A stretch of 64,000 nt of DNA, taken from NCBI GenBank assembly GCA_964520585.1, contig CAZFOO010000006.1, positions 1 to 64,000 on the forward strand, in the 5' to 3' direction. The stretch's first letter is position 1, and every line of letters starts with the position of its first letter. The translations under genes and the position numbers were made by a program. Positions 51,255-58,744 of the stretch are shown piece after piece. Below the pieces are notes generated by a model. That model was given only the letters and a program-made list of their open reading frames with translations, did no database searches and was not told the DNA's origin. This stretch comes from PXAP01 sp964520585 (GTDB lineage: Bacteria > Bacteroidota > Bacteroidia > Bacteroidales > PUMT01).

Positions 51255-53336
51255 ATGAGAGAGTGGATTTACAATTTGAAGATAGGAACGAGGCTGAATC
51301 TTATCACGGGGAGTTTTATTATTATAGTATTTACTGCAATGGGGATATATATAAGCAATATGATGGCAGACTATGTCCATGAACAAACCGACCAGAGAAT
51401 GACAGAGCATCTTACCGATATTTCCGAACTACTGGATGTGGAAGTTAACAGCAACAGGGAGAAAGTAAACCTGGCAATGCATCTTGCCAGTACATATTTC
51501 CAGGCGCAGGGTGAAATAGCAGAACATGATGAATACATAGAATATTCTGCAAGAAACCAGTTCACCGGAAGCACCCACAATGTAAGAGTGCCTGTATGGA
51601 CCATTAATGGAATGCAAATTCAGAATAGTTTTGAGATTGTTGATGCCATCCACCATATGGAGGTTGAAACAGCAACCATTTTCCAGAAGGTGCCACAGGG
51701 CTATCTGAGAGTATCAACTAATGTAACAGGCAATAACGGACAAAGAGCCACCGGAACATTTATACCATCCGATAATGAAGTGGCAAGAACTATCGGCAGC
51801 GGGGAGACATACACCGGCAGGGCCTGGGTTGTAAATGACTGGTACCTTACCGCTTATGAACCAATAATGGTTGACGGAGAGATCAAGGGCATCCTTTATG
51901 TGGGCATTCCTGAAAAAAACCTGGAAAACGTTAAGGAATATTTTGATCATAAAAAATATTTCGACACCGGATATCCCTATATTGTTGATGCAGACGGCAC
52001 CCTTATCGTGCATCCCGAAAGTGAAGGAGAAAACATAAGTAACCAGGAGTTTTTCCAGACAATGCTGAATAATAAGAGCGGTAATATTGTAAAAGATGAA
52101 TACTTATGGCAAGGGGAGGATAAGGTGCAATACTTCAGATACTATGAACCGATCGATTCCTTTATATCTCTGGGATTTTATACAGAGGAAATGGACCGGA
52201 TAGTCTGGGGATTAAGAATAACTCTGTTTATAATTACTATTATAGCCCTGGCAGTCGTAATACTAGTCCTCCGGTTCGTCGCAAAGACAATCACTTCAGG
52301 TATAACAAAGGGTGTTGAAATTGCAGAAGATATAGCTGACGGTGATCTGCGGGTAAACATAGATAAAGAACTGGTTGGTCAAAAAGATGAAATCGGACAG
52401 CTTGCCAGGGCGTTGCAGCAAATGGTCGAAAAACTCCGTTACATTATAGGTGACATAATGAGCGGTGCCGGTAACATAAGCAGTGCCAGCACCCAGATGA
52501 GCGCTTCATCACAGCAGATGTCGCAGGGTGCAACAGAACAGGCATCATCCGCAGAGGAGGTATCTTCATCAATGGAAGAGATGGTGTCAAACATCCAGCA
52601 GAACACCGATAATGCCCAGCAGACCGAAAAGATCGCGCAAAACGTTTCAGCCGGCATTCAGAAAGTCGGCGCTTCTGCCGGAGAAAGCCTTGAGTCGATC
52701 CGCAATATTGCCGATAAGATAAACATAATAAACGATATCGCGTTTCAGACTAATATACTTGCCCTTAATGCGGCAGTGGAAGCTGCAAGGGCAGGCGAAC
52801 ATGGTCGAGGATTTGCCGTGGTTGCTTCGGAAGTAAGGAAGCTGGCCGAAAGAAGTAAGATAGCAGCCGATGAAATAGTTGCACTGGCAACAAAAAGCGT
52901 TGGTGTTACCGAAGAATCTGGGAAACTGATGAATGACCTGATACCGGAGATTGAAAAGACCTCAAGGCTGGTCCAGGAAATTTCGGCGGCAAGTCTGGAA
53001 CAGAACTCAGGTGCAGACCAGATAAACAATGCGATCCAGCAACTGAACCAGGTAATACAGCAAAATGCTGCAGTTTCCGAAGAGATGGCAACAAGTTCGG
53101 AAGAACTCTCCGGTCAGTCTGACCAGCTCAGGGAAACAGTGTCATACTTTAAGATGGATCTTAATCACAACTACCGGAAATCGGATATTACAAATGGCCC
53201 CAGACAAAAAACGGGCATTACTCAGTCACACCAGGTAAAGAAAAAGGAGCCGGTAATACCGGCACATTCAAAACCGAAGACTGACCTGACAAAATTCAGT
53301 GAGCATACCAACGGAAATAATACGGAAGAGTTTTAA
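51255..53336 (+). CDS. Methyl-accepting chemotaxis protein with Cache-type sensor (MCP 2)
   Basis: A protein of 693 residues. TM1 about 16-35, TM2 about 318-340. The periplasmic part (40-315) looks like a Cache_3/Cache_2-type fold: VPVWTINGMQIQNSFEIVD, NDWYLTAYEPIMVDGEIKGILYVG and a terminal YPYIVDADGTLIVHP segment, as in receptors for organic acids or amino acids. HAMP about 342-395 and MCP signalling 400-635 follow, the latter about 95% identical to MCP 1 over 217 residues (11 differences by hand count). It ends NNTEEF. Weak likeness to an xxExF CheR tether. It is followed by cheR. Confidence 0.94.
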   Translation: MREWIYNLKIGTRLNLITGSFIIIVFTAMGIYISNMMADYVHEQTDQRMTEHLTDISELLDVEVNSNREKVNLAMHLASTYFQAQGEIAEHDEYIEYSARNQFTGSTHNVRVPVWTINGMQIQNSFEIVDAIHHMEVETATIFQKVPQGYLRVSTNVTGNNGQRATGTFIPSDNEVARTIGSGETYTGRAWVVNDWYLTAYEPIMVDGEIKGILYVGIPEKNLENVKEYFDHKKYFDTGYPYIVDADGTLIVHPESEGENISNQEFFQTMLNNKSGNIVKDEYLWQGEDKVQYFRYYEPIDSFISLGFYTEEMDRIVWGLRITLFIITIIALAVVILVLRFVAKTITSGITKGVEIAEDIADGDLRVNIDKELVGQKDEIGQLARALQQMVEKLRYIIGDIMSGAGNISSASTQMSASSQQMSQGATEQASSAEEVSSSMEEMVSNIQQNTDNAQQTEKIAQNVSAGIQKVGASAGESLESIRNIADKINIINDIAFQTNILALNAAVEAARAGEHGRGFAVVASEVRKLAERSKIAADEIVALATKSVGVTEESGKLMNDLIPEIEKTSRLVQEISAASLEQNSGADQINNAIQQLNQVIQQNAAVSEEMATSSEELSGQSDQLRETVSYFKMDLNHNYRKSDITNGPRQKTGITQSHQVKKKEPVIPAHSKPKTDLTKFSEHTNGNNTEEF

Positions 53337-53439
53337 AATAAATAGTATCTGACCTGCTGATCCGGAGAAACAGTATCAGCAGGTCGGCCCTTGACTCAAA
53401 TTTATATATTGACAATTATCTTTTATTTATTTTCCTGAA

Positions 53440-54294
53440 ATGATGGATCCGGCTATTAGTGAAATATACAAAGCTCAAATGACATCTGAAGAGTTCAATA
53501 AACTCAGCAGTTTCATATATAATGAAACCGGCATAAAAATGCCGCCGGTTAAGATCACCATGCTTCAAAGCAGGCTGCAGAAGCGGTTACGGCACTTAAA
53601 AATCAGTACTTTCAAAGAATATATTGATTATGTTTTTGGAGAAAATGATGCTGAAACAGAGATAATACAAATGATCGATGCAGTAAGCACAAATAAAACG
53701 GATTTTTTCAGGGAACCCCTGCATTTTGAGTTCCTTGCAGAAAACATCCTGCCGGAACTTATTCCGGTTGCCCGCAACAGGCCCCTGAAAATATGGAGCG
53801 CAGGCTGCTCCAGTGGCGAAGAAGCTTATACAATAGCAATTACCATAAGTGAATTTAATAGCGAAGGAGCGGGCGTGGATTTCAGTATACTGGGGACGGA
53901 TATATCTACAGATATCTTGCAGAAGGCTGTGAATGCTGTTTACAGGGAGGACCGGACTGCAAATATACCTATCAGTATTAAAAAGAGGTATTTCATGAAA
54001 AGTAGGGATCCGCAGAATAGAACTGTAAGGATAATTCCCGAAATAAGAAAAAAGGTTTCATGGAAGAGGCTGAACTTTATGGAGTCATATTATGATATAA
54101 AAGACCTTTACGATATTGTTTTTTGCAGGAATGTACTCATCTATTTTGATCGTGCAACCCAGGAGAGTGTAATTAATAAGCTCTGCGCAAATCTAAAACA
54201 GGGAGGATTCTTTTTTCTTGGCCATTCTGAATCGATAATGGGCATGGATGTGCCCTTAAGGGCTCTTAAACCAACAATCTATCAAAAAATTTAA
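53440..54294 (+). CDS. cheR: Chemotaxis methyltransferase CheR
   Basis: A protein of 284 residues. The N-terminal helical domain (15-85) and the C-terminal SAM-binding domain with SAGCSSGEEAYTIAI (motif I) and YDIVFCRNVLIYFD are complete; the last segment FFLGHSESIM matches CheR. It methylates glutamates of the MCPs. Followed by the REC-HK-REC kinase after 146 bp. Two ATGs in a row at 53440 leave a one-codon uncertainty. Confidence 0.96.
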   Translation: MMDPAISEIYKAQMTSEEFNKLSSFIYNETGIKMPPVKITMLQSRLQKRLRHLKISTFKEYIDYVFGENDAETEIIQMIDAVSTNKTDFFREPLHFEFLAENILPELIPVARNRPLKIWSAGCSSGEEAYTIAITISEFNSEGAGVDFSILGTDISTDILQKAVNAVYREDRTANIPISIKKRYFMKSRDPQNRTVRIIPEIRKKVSWKRLNFMESYYDIKDLYDIVFCRNVLIYFDRATQESVINKLCANLKQGGFFFLGHSESIMGMDVPLRALKPTIYQKI

Positions 54295-54440
54295 CAAAAG
54301 AGAAGTTAAAATACCGGTTGATGTGGATATAAAACCCTTGAATACTAAAGTCTCACAAGATAACATTCAAAAAACTGAATATCTATTGAACGTAAAATAT
54401 AAAACACTGAATAATGCGCCGACAAAATTAATTTACAGGT

Positions 54441-56024
54441 ATGGAAGATAACTGCGGGGATAAATACAAGGTGCTGGTGGTAGATGACAGTCAGCTGAGC
54501 ATAGATCTTATCCTTGAGCTGCTGGAAGATTCGGGATATGAGATTCATTCGGCTGTCAATGGCAGAATTGCATTGGATCGTCTAAATAATGAAGGATTCG
54601 ACCTGGTTCTTCTTGATGTCATGATGCCCGTAATGAACGGTTATGAAGTTTGCAGAGTAATTAAAAACACACCTGGTATTTCAGATATTCCCGTAATATT
54701 TATTACTGCAAAAAACGACAATGAAAATATAATAAAAGGATTTGAGGCGGGGGCAGTGGATTATGTGACCAAACCATTTCACACGAAAGAGTTGATGATG
54801 AGAGTCAAGACTCATATTGAACTGGTACGGTCCAAAAGAGAGCTTGAAATAGCCCGTGATATGGCTGAGGAGAGTTCACGGACCAAAAGTGAATTTCTGG
54901 CCAACATGAGTCACGAAATACGGACTCCCATAAATGGCATTACGGGAATGATAGATTTGCTGAAAACAACAAGCCTGACTCCAGCGCAGGAAGAATATGC
55001 GGATATTATGTTGTCATCTGCCAGAACGCTGCTTACGCTGATAAATGATTTACTGGATTTTTCCAAAATAGAAGCAGGAGAACTACAGTTTGAATCAATT
55101 TCTTTTAACCTTTCAAAAAATCTGCATAATATTATAAAAATACTGCAACCAAAATCTGAAGAAAAACAACTCTATCTTAAATACCACATAGATGAAAAAA
55201 TTCCTGAAGATCTTATTGGCGACCCGACCCGCTTAAACCAGGTAGTACTCAATCTTTCATCTAATGCAATAAAATTCACCAATGAAGGTGGAGTTAGTAT
55301 CTCTGCCCGTCTAAAGAGCAGCAGCAGGGATTCGGTAACGATTTTGTTTGAAGTGGCAGATACCGGTATAGGAATATCCCTGCATAACATGAATAAACTT
55401 TTCAAAACTTTTTCCCAGGTTGATGCATCGACGACCAGGGAGCATGGAGGTACCGGACTGGGACTGGTTATTTCAAAAAAGCTTACCGAGATGATGGGTG
55501 GAGAGATCGGTGTAGAAAGTGAGGTAGGAAAAGGATCCAGGTTCTGGTTTACCTGTAAATTGAAAAGACCTGCAAGAACAGCAGAAGAACCTGACCGGTC
55601 ATACACTTCTGGTTTTTCACAAAACGGCATTAAAAAATCCAAAATACTGGTTGCAGAAGATAATCCTGTTAATATTAAAGTTGTTCAGCATTTCCTTAAC
55701 CAGATGGGTCAGGAGGTTGAGTTTGCCGAAAATGGTATAATTGCGGTAAATAAATATAAAACAGGGAAATATGATCTTATACTCATGGATATAAATATGC
55801 CTGAAATGGACGGATACGAAGCCACCAGAATAATTAGAGAGATAGAAACAAACAACGGGAAAAAGAAAAAGATCAAAATAATTGCCATGACAGCCAATGC
55901 AATGACAGGGGACAGGGAAAAGTGTGTTGATGCAGGAATGGATGACTATCTACCCAAACCATTCCGTCCAAATGATATAAAAAGAATACTATCAGAAAAT
56001 ATAAATCAAAATATCAAGGTATAA
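54441..56024 (+). CDS. Hybrid histidine kinase, REC-HK-REC
   Basis: A protein of 527 residues. REC1 about 10-125 with D59 (LVLLDVMMPVMNG), dimer domain with H158 in NMSHEIRTPINGI, ATP-binding domain about 245-375 (NLSSNAIKFT, DTGIGI, GTGLGLV), and REC2 about 400-520 with D450 (LILMDINMPEMDG). No membrane segment, no HPt. It may act in a multi-step phosphorelay with outside partners or with the CheA/CheY set. Its stop overlaps the next gene start (TAATG), so the two are translated together. Confidence 0.94.
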   Translation: MEDNCGDKYKVLVVDDSQLSIDLILELLEDSGYEIHSAVNGRIALDRLNNEGFDLVLLDVMMPVMNGYEVCRVIKNTPGISDIPVIFITAKNDNENIIKGFEAGAVDYVTKPFHTKELMMRVKTHIELVRSKRELEIARDMAEESSRTKSEFLANMSHEIRTPINGITGMIDLLKTTSLTPAQEEYADIMLSSARTLLTLINDLLDFSKIEAGELQFESISFNLSKNLHNIIKILQPKSEEKQLYLKYHIDEKIPEDLIGDPTRLNQVVLNLSSNAIKFTNEGGVSISARLKSSSRDSVTILFEVADTGIGISLHNMNKLFKTFSQVDASTTREHGGTGLGLVISKKLTEMMGGEIGVESEVGKGSRFWFTCKLKRPARTAEEPDRSYTSGFSQNGIKKSKILVAEDNPVNIKVVQHFLNQMGQEVEFAENGIIAVNKYKTGKYDLILMDINMPEMDGYEATRIIREIETNNGKKKKIKIIAMTANAMTGDREKCVDAGMDDYLPKPFRPNDIKRILSENINQNIKV

Positions 56025-56920
56025 TGCAATCTTTAAGTGACAAGGAACTCATCGGAGAACTAACCGGCAGGTTAAAAGCCTACAGCCAAACGCTGGAAGA
56101 GCTAAAAGAACTGAATGATGAACTAAAGGTGGTAAACAAGAAACTGGAAGATTCTGAAGCACTGAAAAGCCATTTCATTTCGAATATTACAAATGAAATC
56201 GTAAATCCTTTTGCCTCAATAATCGGATTGTCAAAAAACATTCTTTATGCAAAGAAGGAGGATTGGAAAACAATAATTTCGATGGTATCACTTATCCATT
56301 CGGAGGCATTTAATCTCGATTTCCAGTTTAAAAATATTTTTGTAGCAGCAAAGCTGGAGGCCGGTGAAATCTCTCCGGAAATTCTCAGGGTGGATATTAA
56401 TTCACTTATTGAGGGAGTATTGGATTCCTTTAAGCTTGAAGCAAAAAAGAAAAAAGTAAATTTTGCGCTGGACTTCAATTTTTCTCCGGGAGCGGAAAAG
56501 ATATATTACTTCAAAACCGATCCGGAAAAGCTAAGGCTGATTATATCAAATCTGATTAGTAATTCTATTAAATTCAGTACCGAAAACAAAAACATTGAAA
56601 TCCAGGTTTCCATGGAAGAAGCAAATCTAATTATCAGGGTAAAGGACCAGGGAACAGGGATTTCTGAAGAAAACCAAAAAATTATATTTGATCGTTTCAG
56701 GCGCCTGGATACGGGAATTAATTCCCTGAACAGGGGTCACGGACTGGGATTGTCCGTTAACAAGGCACTTCTTGATATGCTTAATGGTACAATAAGCATA
56801 TCAAGTGAACCCGGAAGGGGTGCTGAATTTATTGTATCTATCCCCGAACACAGCACAGAAATAGAGGGTTTCTCTTATGAAGGGACGGAAACTTTTTTTG
56901 AAGATGAGGAGATCTTTTAA
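56024..56920 (+). CDS. Histidine-kinase-like protein lacking the phospho-acceptor His
   Basis: A protein of 298 residues: an N-terminal coiled coil (about 15-48), an H-box-like helix reading ISNITNEIVNPFASI (52-66) where the usual SHEIRTP has become TNEIVNP, so the acceptor His is Asn57, and an intact ATP-binding domain with NLISNSIKFS, DQGTGI and GHGLGLS. Thus it has the catalytic part but probably cannot autophosphorylate. It may be a scaffold, phosphatase or a trans-acting kinase for the hybrid protein with which it is translationally coupled. It precedes cheD by 8 bp. Confidence 0.88.
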   Translation: MQSLSDKELIGELTGRLKAYSQTLEELKELNDELKVVNKKLEDSEALKSHFISNITNEIVNPFASIIGLSKNILYAKKEDWKTIISMVSLIHSEAFNLDFQFKNIFVAAKLEAGEISPEILRVDINSLIEGVLDSFKLEAKKKKVNFALDFNFSPGAEKIYYFKTDPEKLRLIISNLISNSIKFSTENKNIEIQVSMEEANLIIRVKDQGTGISEENQKIIFDRFRRLDTGINSLNRGHGLGLSVNKALLDMLNGTISISSEPGRGAEFIVSIPEHSTEIEGFSYEGTETFFEDEEIF

Positions 56921-56928
56921 ATTACGAC

Positions 56929-57417
56929 ATGGAGAATATTAATACACATTTCCTTTATCCCGCGGCAATTCATATTAGCAGGTCTCCCTGTCTTATAAAT
57001 ACAATTCTTGGATCCTGTGTTGCAGTTTGCCTCTATGACAGTATCCACAGGTACGGAGGAATGAACCATTTTATGCTGCCGTTATGGAACGGACAGGGAC
57101 TGGCCTCACCAAAATACGGGAATATAGCAATTGACAGGTTACTGGAAAAAATGATCTCAATGGGGTCGGTAAAATCAAATATAATAGCTAAGGTTTTCGG
57201 GGGAGGAGAAGTTATTGACACTAAAAGCACCCAGTTCAATATAGGAGAAAGAAATATAGGTATTGCCATCCAGCTGCTGGAAGAACTAAGGATTCCTGTA
57301 CGCAGTTCCAGTCTGGGAGGTAAACTGGGCAGAAAAATATCTTTCAATACTGAAACAGGAGGAGTTTCACAAAAGTACATTCAAAGGCAGGTATTTCAAC
57401 AGGAGCTTAAAAGGTGA
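56929..57417 (+). CDS. cheD: Chemoreceptor glutamine deamidase CheD
   Basis: A protein of 162 residues. Active-site Cys30 in ILGSCVAVCLYD and His47 in GGMNHFMLP are 17 residues apart, the known CheD spacing (Cys27/His44 in T. maritima). The rest follows the family, with KVFGGGEVID and IGIAIQLLEE. It deamidates glutamines on MCPs to glutamate. Its presence without CheC suggests a CheR/CheB/CheD adaptation scheme, possibly with the CheZ-like protein in place of CheC. Followed by a hairpin repeat and cheB. Confidence 0.95.
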   Translation: MENINTHFLYPAAIHISRSPCLINTILGSCVAVCLYDSIHRYGGMNHFMLPLWNGQGLASPKYGNIAIDRLLEKMISMGSVKSNIIAKVFGGGEVIDTKSTQFNIGERNIGIAIQLLEELRIPVRSSSLGGKLGRKISFNTETGGVSQKYIQRQVFQQELKR

Positions 57418-57612
57418 TGTATGATCAAAAGAATGGCCGGTTGTTCATTCGTATATAGTATAGTTAGCAATCTGTTTAACAATGTGTTAATAATTCATGA
57501 TTCAGATATTTTGCTTTTCAATCCATGGATCATCCATGCTTTATTCATATCTTTTTGTGTGCCCTGGTACATGGATGATTCATCTTAACATAGATTTGTA
57601 AAATTCAAACAA
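57418..57612. repeat. Spacer plus nested-hairpin repeat, copy D, before cheB
   Basis: The 81-bp spacer at 57446-57526 is 89% identical to 25304-25384 by hand count, without indels. The hairpin follows: outer arms ATCATCCATG (57529-57538) and CATGGATGAT (57570-57579), perfect 10 bp; loop with C-TTTATTCATATCTTTTTGT; inner hairpin GTGCC-CT-GGTAC with one G-U pair. The cheB promoter box is 11 bp after the stem. Confidence 0.8.
57591..57598 (+). promoter_or_regulatory. Bacteroidota-type -7 box before cheB
   Basis: TAGATTTG matches TAnnTTTG and would start transcription near 57605, 8 bp before the ATG at 57613. No TTTG at the expected -33 place. The box implies cheB may be transcribed separately from cheD. 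Confidence 0.45.
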
Positions 57613-58686
57613 ATGAACAACAAGATCAAGGTTCTTATTGTCGATGATTCAGCAGTAGTAAGACAGACCCTTTCGGAAATTATAAAATCCGATAAGGAAC
57701 TCCGGGTAATAGGAACCGCTTCAGACCCTTATGCGGCTGCAAAGAAAATGCTTACAGAAGCTCCTGATGTCATTACTCTTGATGTCGAAATGCCCAAAAT
57801 GGACGGACTGACTTTTCTGAAAAAAATAATGTCCCTTCATCCGATACCGGTAGTGATAATTTCGAGTCTAACGGCAGAAGGAACTGAAACCGGACTTAAA
57901 GCTCTTGAATATGGTGCAGTTGAGATAATAACAAAACCAAAAATGGACACCAAAACATTCATAGAGGAGTCCAGGATAAGATTGTGTGATGCAATAAAAG
58001 CGGCAGCACTGGTAAGACTTAAAAGGAAGAATATAGCACCTCCGGTTATCAGTGTACAGCCAAAATATTCAGCCGATGTTATTATTCCTAAGGCAACATC
58101 ACACAGCATGATCAAAACCACAGAGAAGGTAATTGCTGTTGGAGCTTCAACCGGAGGAACAGAAGCACTTTCAGTTTTTCTTCAGGCATTTCCACCCGAC
58201 TGTCCGGGAATAGTAATTGTGCAACATATGCCTGAACAGTTTACAAGATCATTTGCCAACAGGCTTAATGAAATATGCAAAATAACCGTTAAAGAGGCGG
58301 AGAACAATGACTCCGTGATAAGGGGAAGGGCGTTGATAGCTCCGGGCAACCGTCATACACTTCTGAAAAGAAGCGGTGCAAGATACTATGTGGAAGTAAA
58401 AGACGGACCTCTGGTAAACCGTCACCGGCCCTCGGCAGATGTGCTTTTCAGATCTACTGCAAGATATGCCGGAAAAAACTCCGTTGGCATAATAATGACA
58501 GGTATGGGGAATGACGGAGCAAGCGGCTTGCTTGAAATGAAAGAGTCGGGAGCATTTACAATAGCCCAGGATGAAAAAAGCTGTGTGGTGTTCGGGATGC
58601 CTAATGAAGCAATCAAGTTAAATGCAGTATCCCGCATAATAACGCTTGACCAGATCGCCGGCCAGGTTATTAAATTATCACAGTAA
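57613..58686 (+). CDS. cheB: Chemotaxis methylesterase/response regulator CheB
   Basis: A protein of 357 residues. REC about 1-120 with D57 in VITLDVEMPKMDG. The esterase part has the triad Ser in VGASTGGTEAL, His in QHMPEQFTRSF and Asp in MTGMGNDGASG. It removes methyl groups from receptors (and can deamidate them) when phosphorylated by CheA. It has its own putative promoter behind hairpin repeat D. Confidence 0.97.
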   Translation: MNNKIKVLIVDDSAVVRQTLSEIIKSDKELRVIGTASDPYAAAKKMLTEAPDVITLDVEMPKMDGLTFLKKIMSLHPIPVVIISSLTAEGTETGLKALEYGAVEIITKPKMDTKTFIEESRIRLCDAIKAAALVRLKRKNIAPPVISVQPKYSADVIIPKATSHSMIKTTEKVIAVGASTGGTEALSVFLQAFPPDCPGIVIVQHMPEQFTRSFANRLNEICKITVKEAENNDSVIRGRALIAPGNRHTLLKRSGARYYVEVKDGPLVNRHRPSADVLFRSTARYAGKNSVGIIMTGMGNDGASGLLEMKESGAFTIAQDEKSCVVFGMPNEAIKLNAVSRIITLDQIAGQVIKLSQ

Positions 58687-58744
58687 AACTATCAAATTAT
58701 GTGAAAATTGATATGCGATAAACATTGGTAAAGAAAAAATAATT

